Source: Eustoma russellianum
Lineage: Eukaryota; Streptophyta; Magnoliopsida; Gentianales; Gentianaceae
DNA length: 64,000 nt
NCBI GenBank assembly: GCA_036186865.1
Contig: AP025054.1
Span: forward strand, 6,367,060-6,431,059
Direction of reading: 5' to 3'
The first letter of the stretch is position 1. The number at the start of each line of letters is the position of its first letter. Shown here piece after piece: positions 22,301 to 32,843 of this stretch. A program made the position numbers and the translations under genes. The notes below the pieces were generated by a model that saw only the letters and a list, made by a program, of their open reading frames with translations, was not told the origin of the DNA and made no database searches.

Positions 22301-22305
22301 CCTTC

Positions 22306-22632
22306 ACCCGGTCATCGATAGACAGATTTTCCATATGGAGCAGAAAGGCAAATATTGAAGAATCTTTAGGCTGATTATTAGCTATTAATATGAAAGTACA
22401 GTTTCTTTTAGACATTATTTTTACATTATGCCGGCTCTCATAAAAATAACTTTTATTAAAATAAGAAGTTCAAACAATATCACCTTACAAAATGCATATT
22501 ATTACATATACTAGTATTGATCTCCAGGTTTTCTTGTGTTAGACAAGTAAACAACATACCTGTTTAGATGCCGAAATTTACAATTTTAAAGAAATCAGTG
22601 TGAAAATAATGGTTATTATACATGAACCGACC
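22306..22632. other. intergenic, nothing recognised
   Basis: AT-rich unique-looking DNA with no coding signal. Confidence 0.4.
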
Positions 22633-22804
22633 CTTGGGATTCTTGGAGCAAAAGGTCATTCTCTAACCTTGGATCCCACCGTTCTAGCAGCAGTGGAACA
22701 CTCACACTATGCGCGTCTCTGGATTTGAACTCTTGACTTTTTGAAACAAATTCCAACATGAGTATCAACTGAACTATGCTCTGTAGGTTGACACTTGGGA
22801 TTCT
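22633..22804 (-). repeat. tRNA-derived SINE with 11-bp target duplication
   Basis: CTTGGGATTCT occurs at 22633-22643 and 22794-22804 around a 150-bp element. On the minus strand the element begins with a degenerate tRNA head: an A-box-like CATAGTTCAGTTGA and a B-box-like GAGTTCAAATCC. It is related to the better-preserved copy in BBM intron 2. Confidence 0.75.
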
Positions 22805-22900
22805 CGTATTACAAAATGCCATCAATCATCTCTTACATATCAAAATGACTCATGCCTTGTAACGCACTATCCAATATAAAATGATGATTTTTTATATATT

Positions 22901-23102
22901 ATGTAGTTAGATGGCGTGCCTTGAAGTAGCTGGTAAGGTTGGTGCTTTGTGACCTTGAGGTCACGGGTTCGAACTGCGGAAACAACCTCTTACACAAAAT
23001 TGTAGGGTAAAGATACGTACATCAGATCCAAAAATGATCTAACCTTTCTCTAGACCCTATGCAAATGCAGGAGCCTAGTGTACTGGAAACGTCATGTAGT
23101 TA
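22901..23102 (+). repeat. Au-like SINE with target duplication
   Basis: ATGTAGTTA flanks the element (22901-22909 and 23094-23102). Inside are an A-box-like segment, the B-box GGGTTCGAACTGCGG, GGAAACAACCTCTTACACAA, GGGTAAAGATACGTACATCA, a CTAGACCCTATGCAAATGC stretch and GGAGCCTAGTGTACTGG. This is the layout of the plant Au SINE family. More degenerate relatives are seen near 29905-30085, 32707-32750 and 43785-43860. Confidence 0.8.
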
Positions 23103-24061
23103 AAAGTTATTTTGTCCTCATGATAGAAAGTTGGTTAAATTTTGTTGACGATAAAGTATTTGTAACAAATATTTATGACGGAAAAACAAACACGAGTAAT
23201 ATTTATAACTCGTTAATGTATATTTTATATATTTTTCTATAATAAAAATATTGTCGTAGTTTAACTTGTCTTTATGTCTATGTTCAAGGACAATACAATT
23301 AATTACTCGAACTACTAATAAATTTATCCTTAAAGCAATGTCCTTTCCTGCCCCAAATCTGTTTTTGTTTAAAATTAATGGAGTTAGATTTATAATTAGT
23401 AGAGCCAGTATAAGCTATACTATCTTTATAGTATTTCGCAATCACTTAATTTAATTGGAAAAACATTCTTATTATGATGTGGTTTCAAGAAAAAGCAAGA
23501 ATAAGATAAACAATATGGCATGGGAACGATGAAATATGAAAGTAGGAAGGGCGTTATAGACTTATCATGGGACTGTAGATTTTGAGCATTTGGTATTAAG
23601 TTTCTCCCTTTTGCATTTCTGAAGTATTTCCACCATGTACTCTGTCTTTATGATTGAATTATATCACAAAGTATGGTGCAATGTTGATATGATTAATGCG
23701 TTCAGTATTAACTAGTACATAGAATGCTACTAATATACATATAAAATTGTTTTACTTGTGAAATTTCAGTATTAGGTTTATGTTTTTCAGGTGTTACTCA
23801 ATTAAAGCTCCTTTTAGAATCCATTCATCTAAAAGATTAACTTCAGTCTATTTGATAGATCTAGATATGATAGTTTAGATCTTGATAGATCTGTGTACTA
23901 TCATAGTTTCTCCTTTTATTTTTAAGGAATGTATTGGGTTTGGTTTTACATTTATGATGTCGATTACTTTTTAATGAACAAGATATATTTAAGCTAATGG
24001 AATGGATCTTAGTAGCATATCATAACCGTATGTTTTTATTTGTAATACTAAAGTTTTTAGA
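23103..24061. other. intergenic, nothing recognised
   Basis: AT-rich sequence without recognised genes. The right part may contain a further, badly decayed extension of the pararetrovirus relic. Confidence 0.35.
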
Positions 24062-24545
24062 ATGTCTTTTGTGTGTCATTCCAATGACCAGAAGTATACT
24101 GAACTATTGACTCTTTTCCATCTATTGTTTATTTTGAAATACCTCCATAACCTATATCAGAAGCATCAGTTTTCTACTAGTTTTAGAAGATTAGGATCTG
24201 CAATATATAAGCAGTGTATTTCTGATACAAGTTCTTTTATTTATTTAACGACCAAAATATGTTCTTTAGTCCATGCATGTAGATTTTTCTTTAATATATT
24301 GTGTAATGGTTTTGATAACTTCATTATATTGAGAATGAAGTCAGCAACATAATTCAATGATCCAAGAAATCTTTGTAAATGATTTTTGTCTAAAATTTTG
24401 TTCGGAAATTTCGAAGCAAATGTTAAAAATCTTTATATTGATAATATTGTTCCTTGGTATAAATAGTGTCCTAAAAATCTAATTTTTGTTTTAAACAAAG
24501 ACATTTTTGATTTAGATAGTAGTAGACCGTTTATATATATGTTCC
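24062..24545 (-). pseudogene. endogenous pararetrovirus RT/RNase H fragment
   Basis: On the minus strand the frames show the end of a caulimovirid-type reverse transcriptase and the RT-RNase H connection: an FLGHYLYQGT segment near 24460, FLGSLNYVADF near 24350, and a following Lys-rich KPLHNILKKN stretch. At least two stops and a frame change interrupt it, and there is no intact neighbouring viral gene. Such relics are old integrations of plant DNA viruses. An LTR element is less likely, because the spacing and sequence of these blocks fit caulimovirids better and no integrase is present. It is noncoding today. Confidence 0.7.
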
Positions 24546-25153
24546 ATGACCTATCAAATGCATAACTCTAATATCAAGTAACTCAAAAGATAAATTAAAA
24601 TTGCTAGTCACCCATTTTTAATAAAAACAAACAGGACCTAATCTACTAGTAAAATATAATTAGTAAAAAGCAGGCCACGGTTACACTTTTACACTTCCAC
24701 GCGTTCGTGAATCGTGCCTTTCTGTCGATTTTTTTCTTTTAATTTCATGTATTCATATGGTTTGTTACACAATATAATACTAATACAGGTGAAATGGACG
24801 AAGTTGAAGTTACAAATTTACCCCTGACGACCTTTAGCGTTATCTCATCAGAAATGTGCAATGTTCAGCTTCTGCTTTTCTTGGGATCAGTGTCCTCAGT
24901 TTGAATAGAGGGCACCTCATTTATGACCAACAATTTAGAGAAGAGATGACAAGCTAGTGTGTTCATATTCTCTTTCATTATTTTCCTCAAAACAAAACAA
25001 AAATCCTTGCCTCTTCTCTTCCCTTTCTCTTCTTCATCTCCTCCTTCAATGGCTTTTCATTCCTTTATTACTTCATGCATGCACTTGTAATTCCTTATAT
25101 CACCCCTTGATTTTTTTGTTTTATTTTTTTCTGTAATCTAGAAGTATAGCCCA
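24546..25153 (+). promoter_or_regulatory. upstream region of the BBM-like gene
   Basis: It holds the presumed promoter and 5' leader. CT-rich sequence (24985-25060, many TCTTC and CTCCTTC runs) directly before the coding start is typical of a plant 5' UTR. No specific operator or TATA box could be assigned with confidence. Confidence 0.35.
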
Positions 25154-28100
25154 ATGGATTCTATGAATAACTGGCTAGGCTTCTCTTTGTCACATCAAGA
25201 AATCCCTTCTTCACAACAACATCAAAACCCTAATTCTAGAGGTGGGTTCCACTCAGAACAGATTTCAGGTGCAGATATCTCAGCAGAATGCTTTGATCTC
25301 ACTGCTGACTCAGCCCTTCCTTCCCTTAACCTTCCTCCCCCTTTTGGAATACTTGAAGCTTTCAACAGGACCAATCATCCCTCACAAGGTCAGTTTCTTT
25401 ACATGCTTCATGCAACAAAAAAGAGGTATCTGAAAGGGGGAAAAACCTATAAGTTTAACCGACAAGCCCTCCATTCCATGAACCCTAACATCCAAAAAGA
25501 AACAAAAAAAAAAACAGTATTTTAAGGTTGTACCAAGTGGTAGGGAAGGTGAAGAATCCTAGAAAAATACAACCTTAGTATTGATTTTCGACGGTGTCAG
25601 TTGTCTAATTTGGTAAGACTAATGATATGAAGACCTAGTCACTGACAAAAAACCTTTAATCTAACGGTAAAGTAACATTTTTTTTCTATTTGTGACTTGA
25701 GTTTGAATACCCTTTCTATTTTTTTTTTGAAAAAAAAGAAATATCTAGTCACTTGGGTTTAGGGTTAATTACCTAGGATTAATGAAAGTGCATAAAGTAT
25801 GCGAAAGAATCTCTGCAACTTTTTATTAATGTTTTCTGTAATTTGTTATGCAGATTGGAATGTAAAGGATGCGCAAATGAACACCAACAGAAATTACATA
25901 TCCAGTTCATCCGAGATGGCATCTGTACTAATGGGTAGTTCATGCAGCAACCCAAATCTCCAACACCATCAAGCCAAGTTAGAAAACTTCCTAGGCGGCC
26001 TTGGTGGGAATTCTTGTATTAGTGGTCAACAATATTCGAATATACAAGGTTGTAATAGTACCACCAACAAGGACAACAGCAGCAACAACATAGGATACCC
26101 TAACTCCTACGGTGGAGGAGTCATCGGCAACAAGAATGACAACACTAATATAGGGTTGTCTATGATCAAGAACTGGCTTAGGACTAATGGACGAGAAGAG
26201 AACAACACGAATGTTATAAATAATGTTGATGGTGATGATGTTGTGGGGGTTAATATTAGTGTTAATGCAAATAATGCACAAAATTTGTCATTGTCAATGA
26301 GTACAGGGGGGTCACAGTCAACGGGAGGTTTGCCGTTGATGACTGCGGGGAGTTTGGAGGGCGGCGGCGGCGGCGGTGGTGACGGATGGGAGAGTTCGAC
26401 GACGGAAAGTAAACAGTCAAATGGGATGGGACTCGATTCCCAAAGTGGTGCTATTGAAACGGTGCCTCGGAAATCTGTTGATACTTTTGGTCAAAGGACT
26501 TCTATCTACCGTGGTGTTACAAGGTAAGTACTGACCACGTGGGAGATCTTTTTATTCTTTATTTTACTTTTATAAGTAACCTAATCGGGTTGTTATAAGT
26601 TTTTTTCCCCTCTCGAAAAGACACATATTACTGAAAAAAAGAGTATAGTAAAACTGAAAAAAAAAATTAAACTGTTGGGAAGAATGCTTATATTGAATAG
26701 TTTAGGGTATTAAAGGCAATAAAAACCTGTGTTTTGGCTGCATTCATGGGACTATTCAACTTGGTGTGTATCTAGGGAGTGAAGTTTCATTAGGGCATGG
26801 TCACAACTTGTTTCCATAGTCTTAGATGAATATAAAGTCATTTTTGTATGTTACTAGCATACATGACTTGAGAAAAAAAAAATACTGGGAACGATTTGTA
26901 CAACTCTTGATGGTGGGTAATGTACATGTCTTATTATTTGGATTTCTTGGAGCAAAATGTCATTCCCTGTCACTAAGATCTCTCACCGTCCTAGCCTTAA
27001 GAAGCATTGTGAATGATGCAAATCAGGAGCTCAGCGGCCTCTTAGGTTGAGTGATGACTTACGCAGTGACTCACAAATGGTGTCACCTGCAAACTAGGTT
27101 TTCGGCCCAGTATCAGTGGAATACCCACACTGTGAGTGTCCCATGATTTGAACTCTTGACCTCTTGGAACAAATACAACTCGAATGCCAACTGAGCTACA
27201 CCATAGGGGCTATTATTTGGATTTCTAGTTTTACTTAGGGCAAGAACCCAAGTTTGCTTCCTGTCGAAAACCTTGAAAAGAAAAAAAAAATACTGGATAT
27301 GCTGCCTACTAAGATATGAGAAATTATTCTGTTCAGTTTGATAAACGGAACTTTATTAACGAAGTTCAGTAAAACTGAAATGTAAAAGAAACCATTGGGT
27401 GTTATTTTATTTTTATTATTTGGATAAATGAAAGGTAGATTAAACATATTACCTCTTCGTTATAAACATAAACCTCTAAATCAATAGAGTAATAGTGTGT
27501 TGAAACTTGAGTTTACATGAGGTGAGACTCATATCCATTCAAAACTTTAAGGCAATGGGTGATGATTCATCCTCATCTAAGCCACTCAAAACCTTAAGGC
27601 AATGGGTGATGGTACCTCATCCTCATATAAGCCATGTATTTTTTCTCAAATTAACCAATGTGGGATTCTCAACACCCGCGCTCACGTGACAACATGGCTT
27701 GACATACACACGCGCCTTATAACCCGCCCTCAATCACAAACCACAAGTCAGACATGAACATCTGGACTTAGGTACCTCATCCTCATATAAGCCATGTATT
27801 TTTTTCTCAAATTAGCCAATGTGGGATTCTCATATAAGCCATGTATTTTTTTCTCAAATTAGCCAATGTGGGATTCTCAACACCCGCGCTCACGTGGCAA
27901 CGTGGCTTGACATACACACGTGCCTTATAACCCGTCTTCAATCACAAACCACAAGCCAGACATGAACATCTGGACTTAGGTGATGCTCATATCCACTCAT
28001 AACCTTAAGGCAATAGGTGATGGTACCTCATCCTCATATAAGCCATGTATTCTTTCTCAAATTAGCCAATGTGGGATTCTCAACATAGTGTTATTGTATT

Positions 28101-31100
28101 GTCTTACATCTAAACGCTTCTACCAAACTCCTGAATGTGTGTCTGAAAATGTTTGTGGGATGTGGTTGGTGTAGGCATAGATGGACAGGGAGATATGAAG
28201 CGCATCTTTGGGACAATAGTTGCAGAAGAGAGGGGCAAACTCGGAAAGGAAGGCAAGGTGAGTAATTTTTTTTTCCTGCCATTATTTTGATATCTGCAAA
28301 TTTAATTGCATAACTTTGTCTTGTCCTTATTTTTTCTTTTTCTTTTCCTTTTGATCTAATGTGGGTTTTCTTGTTTGCTCATTTTGTTGTGCGTTTTGAT
28401 GGGCTCCCGACGAACATTTTACGCAGTTTATTTAGGTATGTGGGAGACTCAATTTCAGTATTATTATTTTCTTTTTTTTTCCTTTGTCTTGAAACGGAAT
28501 GTTGTTAATAACTTATGCATGTTACCATTATTTAAACTTTCCCTTTTTAAGCTAATGTTTACTTTGACTTTTTCTTTATTCCTCTTTTAATTTTATTTAG
28601 GGGGTTATGACAAGGAAGAAAAGGCAGCTCGATCTTATGATTTAGCAGCTTTGAAATATTGGGGTACCACTACCACTACAAATTTCCCAGTAAGTTTCTT
28701 TCTTGACCTTATTTTCGTGGTCTAATTAGTGTAGTTCACCAATTTATATATCGTAATTTTATCTATGTATTTTTAGAGGCCGCCACTCCATGAATTAACA
28801 TATAAATCTCTGGTTGATACATTAATCTCCGAACGCTTGACTCAAAAACGATTCATAAGGGAAAAAGAAATACATATTAGTACACCAAAGATGATGCTTT
28901 TTATGTGACAACAATGATAGGCCTTTTATGTAACACTTCACACACCGACATGAAAGCATGTTTTCACTCTCTCAAAGATAGTTTACTTGTGTTTCCATAT
29001 CGAATGGAGTCAAGAACACACTCTTATTTGATTTTGAAATATGACGAAAAAAAGCAAATGACTCACTAATTTGGCTGCAATTCTTATATTGTGAAGTAGC
29101 AGTTAATCGGACGTAATTTTCATTATGGGTTATCGGAAAAAACATATGTGTGTTTCTAACACATAGATATGGTTGCGTACATCCGACTCCCATACTTATA
29201 TAAAATGTAATTTCCAATTCTCTGTCATGTTGAATAAGGGCGTTATGTTTTATATTTAAGCTGATATTAGTATCATGATTCTTCAGATTAGCAACTACGA
29301 AAAGGAGTTGGAAGATATGATGCACATGACCAGGCAGGAATATGTTGCATCTTTGCGTAGGTACGTCGCAATGAATTCAACAGATTTGCTTCTTTTTTTT
29401 TAGATAGTACTCCTACAGACAGGTAGAAAAACATGCAACTGACATTACGTATTACAATGTTTTTTGTTTTTACAATGTTGTTGTGCAGGAAGAGTAGTGG
29501 GTTTTCTCGTGGTGCATCCATCTATCGAGGAGTAACTAGGTATAATTCTATCTGTTGTAACAAAAAGAAGAAGAAAATCATATTATATATGCCATTGCTT
29601 TACTAAACAAATTTAGTAATTCTGAAGTCTCATTATGAGGGTGGTATTCGATAATTTGTACCCGTTAGAATGCTCATGAAATTTCCGTGCCATTTTTTGC
29701 AGGAGCTTGCAGTAACTTTTTATGATGGTATTTTCACCTTATTAGGATGAGACTCGAGAATTTCTATTAATATATATCATAGTAATTCTGTCTGTTAAGC
29801 ATAAAATTTTGAACATGCATGCTTAACTGACGTTTACGTTGTCATGTAACTTAAGTACCCATGAAAATCTTGTCATTTAAATTAAGGACAAGATGGAATC
29901 AACCTTTCTGACATGTTCAAACTGTGGAAACAGCTTTTTGCTTTAAGTGTATGATAGAACTGTAGAAACAGCTTCTTGCACTAAGTATAGGACAAGACTG
30001 CATAAATCAGATCGCAAAACGATCTAGCTCCTCCCTGGACCGTGTGCAAACGCCGAAGGCTAATGTACCTGGAATTCCCTTTTTATAAGATGGAATCCGC
30101 GCCGTTTTGCTGCTTCTGCTGATTGGACTTTTTTTTTAAATGTGTACTAACAGGCACCATCAGCATGGAAGGTGGCAAGCAAGAATTGGCAGAGTTGCTG
30201 GAAATAAGGACCTTTACTTGGGAACTTTCAGTAAGTAACATTTTTTTTTTTCACATTTCTTTACCCTTTGAAGCCAACCCCTTCCCTCCAAACAAGGCAG
30301 GCAACCCTCACCTACCTACCATCAAAGAATCCCTTTTTCTTCGTTATGTATTTTCTTAAAGGAAAAAAAAGGGTTGCCTGTATACTTCTTTTTCTTTTAA
30401 GGTTATCTAACATAGTGTCAACTTAGGTCTCACTTTAACATATTTTCTTTCCTGATGATGCTAAGCTCAGCCTCTCAGAATATTACTGTATGTTTTGTTT
30501 GCTTTGGTTCTTTTCTTGTAATATTTTTATTTTTTTTAGGTGTCTTGCAGAAAAAAAGAAAAAGAAAATGACTAAATATACGGGGAAAAAAAGATAAAAA
30601 AACACGACAAGGTGCACACAAAAGCGAGAATAACATAGAAACCTCCAAGAAGTATCCTGAGAGCAGAATATCTCTAGTTTTATTAATTGTTGAACCAGTC
30701 TTGTTTGGTAGCTTCTGTTTAATTCAGCGTAACACAATTTTCATTATAGATCATTGGGAAATAACCTCTATGTGTTTTTAATGCATGAGTATGATTGTGT
30801 ACATCCGATCCCCTATATCTCGTCATAGACGGGAACCTCCAAGGCAATGGGGTAATGCTGTTGTTGTTTAATACACCGTGATCACATTCTAATATCTTCA
30901 TTTTCATTTCTACAGGCACACAAGAAGAAGCAGCCGAGGCCTATGATATTGCGGCCATTAAGTTCCGCGGATTAAATGCAGTGACAAATTTCGAAATAAA
31001 CCGGTACGATGTCAAAAGCATCCTTGAAAGCAGCTCATTGCCTATTGGAGGAGCTGCTAAGCGGCTGAAGGAAGCAGAGCATGCTGAAATGGCTTTAGAA

Positions 31101-31784
31101 GCACACAGAGCCACAGTAGATGGCATGAATTCTCACTTGACAGAAGTTTTAAGTAGCCGCGGCATGCCTCATGTCTGGCCTTCAATGGCGTTCCCTCAAG
31201 CTCAGCCACTGACCATGCAGTACCCATATGGGCAGCAAAAGCTATGGTGCAAGCAAGAATATGACTCCGAGATCAATCATCATCACACCCTTCAAGATAT
31301 TCATCCCATTCAATATGGGAGTACTCATAACTTCTTTCAACCTTCTCATGTGTTGCACAACCTCATGAGCCTGGATTCGGCGTCTATGGAACACAGCTCT
31401 GGTTCTAACTCCATTATCTATGGAGGTGGAGGTGATCATGGAAGCGCGTCTGCCTATTATGGAAGTAACAACAGCTTTGCTCTGCCAATGGGATCTGTAA
31501 TTGGACAAGAAGGTAGTCAGAATCAGGTACATGTATTTGGAGAGAATGAAGTGAGGCAAGTTGATTATGAAAACATGCTTGGTTCTCAAGATCCATTCCA
31601 GACGCGGAACTTCTATTATAATCCCCAACAAACATCTACTGGGATAGCAAAACCTGGTCTATATGATCAGGGGTCATCGTGTGACAACTGGACGCCCACT
31701 GTTGTGCCAACTCTAGCAGCAAGGGGCAACAGTGTGGCTGCCTGTCATGGAGCTTCAACCTTCACAGTATGGAATGATACATGA
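25154..31784 (+). CDS. BBM: AINTEGUMENTA-like double-AP2 transcription factor, BABY BOOM type
   Basis: Nine exons: 25154-25388, 25854-26523, 28175-28257, 28427-28435, 28601-28689, 29287-29360, 29489-29539, 30154-30230 and 30916-31784. They sum to 2157 nt, 718 aa, with all phases agreeing and GT-AG borders throughout. The N-terminus has WLGFSLSHQ (euANT-type motif), AKLENFLGG and [10 protein letters not shown], the last resembling the BBM-specific bbm-1 motif. AP2 repeat 1 starts near residue 295 ([20 protein letters not shown]) and has the ten-residue insertion [11 protein letters not shown]. Repeat 2 starts near 397 ([20 protein letters not shown]). Exon 4 is a 9-nt microexon coding VYL. The protein is a nuclear DNA-binding regulator; known BBM/PLETHORA proteins promote embryo and root-meristem identity. 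BBM rather than another PLETHORA is probable, not proven. Confidence 0.9.
26932..27226 (-). repeat. tRNA-derived SINE in BBM intron 2, 16-bp target duplication
   Basis: The 16-mer TATTATTTGGATTTCT stands at 26932-26947 and 27211-27226 around a 263-bp element. On the minus strand it begins GCCCCTATGGTGTAGCTCAG, a tRNA-like head with A box TAGCTCAGTTGG and B box GAGTTCAAATC. It lies antisense to the gene. Confidence 0.88.
27506..28088 (+). repeat. local repeats in BBM intron 2
   Basis: The block GGTACCTCATCCTCATATAA plus GCCATGTATTTTTTCTCAAATTA and CCAATGTGGGATTCTCA occurs at about 27612, 27772 and 28024, with a partial copy near 27830. Two copies are followed by ACACCCGCGCTCACGTG and an AATCACAAACCACAAG stretch. 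It looks like serial duplication of a 160-250-bp unit. Confidence 0.7.
28915..29205 (+). repeat. SINE-like repeat family copy in BBM intron 5
   Basis: Shared blocks with 61590-61835 and, reversed, 60330-60590: an ATATGA.G.A box, GACTCACTAA, TTATGGGTTATCGG, GTGTTTCTAACACAT and GGTTGCGTACATCCGACTCC. The 3' part with the TTG run is missing here. Confidence 0.65.
30719..30870 (+). repeat. SINE-like repeat copy in BBM intron 8
   Basis: It contains TTCATTATAGATCATTGGG, ACCTCTATGTGTTTTTAATG, GTACATCCGATCCCC, CGTCATAGACGGGAACCTCC and AAGGCAATGGGGTAATGC, ending GTTGTTG. This is the full 3' half of the family. Confidence 0.7.
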
Positions 31785-32843
31785 AACCGGTTGGGTGGCT
31801 CTAGGAAAGCTTAGCATCGCCATATACATGACTAGTTGCTAACTTTGATCATTTGCTGCTCTTCTGTGAATCGACTAACACTTTGGAGATAGGGTTCCCC
31901 CCCCCCCCCCCCCACCCCTCTCTTCCTAATTTGCTGCATTCAAGCATGCAAAATTGATGGGGTCTAGCTGAAGTTCGTCAATAGCAAGTGAAATCTGAGT
32001 CAGACTTGTTATGAATTTTGGAGCTTTAGTGTGAAAGATCCTCGGGTAGCTTAATACCATGCTTTGTAATTTTGGATAACTACGGTATACAAAGAATGGG
32101 CATTAACATTGTATTTAGCTAGCTGCTAAAAGTTCTGATTTGTCTAGGAAATCAATTGACTCATATCTCTCTTTCCAAGAGCAATGATCATCAGCGCAAC
32201 ACAGCTCAACAATTAATGAATGCAACTGAGGAATTATGAATTAAACAAACCCTTTTCAATGCTACCAAGGCGGCTAAAAATTGTGCACCAAGGCTGTCGA
32301 TTTGAGTAGTAGATACAATGTACAACATCAGACTTTCAGCTGAAGAAAGATTAGATCACATTTATATGCATAATGTACTACATTCAAGTGTAAGATTAAT
32401 ATAAGTTGAATCATAAACTAAGACGTCTTAAGAAATCTGCAATGTTTGAGAAGACAATATATTGGCATAAGCATGCAATATCCAGGAAGTAAATAGATTT
32501 ACAAGGGTCCCAATGCTATTATTGGACATACCAAGTGAAAGTACAGCATAGACATTGAGTACTCGTGAGAAAGAATTATTATACTTATCCAATTGATGAA
32601 GATGTGTTACAAGATGGTTACAAACAAAAGAATATGCAACGTTCCTAAGCTTTGTCATTTCCCTCATTCCATTTTTTGAGCTCCTTTAGTTGTAGAAAAT
32701 GAAATGAGATCAAACGCGGAAGCCTAGTACACCGGAAACACCCTTTTAGGGGCACAGGTAAGGAAAAAGTAGGTGATGACATTAACCCTGAAAATGGTCC
32801 CACCCTCCAGCAGGTGGAGGTCTGGGGGGAGGGAACATGAAGC
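31785..32843. other. 3' UTR of BBM and intergenic sequence
   Basis: The region holds no further coding sequence. A run of 17 C (31897-31913) lies about 115 bp after the BBM stop. A short SINE relic (GGAAGCCTAGTACACCGG) is at about 32717. Confidence 0.4.

Larger units (their letters stand above)
13432..22305 (-). mobile_element. full-length young Ty3/gypsy chromovirus (Tekay/Del-like) with introns
   Basis: The element occupies 13437-22300 on the minus strand, flanked by CCTTC (13432-13436 and 22301-22305). Both LTRs are exactly 1876 bp; I noticed only three substitutions between them. Order from the 5' (right) end is LTR, iMet primer binding site, gag, protease, RT, RNase H, integrase with a C-terminal chromodomain-like segment, polypurine tract, LTR. 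Integrase after RNase H defines gypsy; the WELEEQMRDRYSHLFE tail indicates the Tekay/Del chromovirus group. The coding region has three GT-AG introns, one in-frame stop in gag and one G-run frameshift. Confidence 0.95.

Noticed and set aside
27150..27210. Possible antisense tRNA gene with A and B boxes
   Set aside because: It is the head of a SINE with a 16-bp target duplication. The cloverleaf is incomplete and the body continues into SINE sequence.
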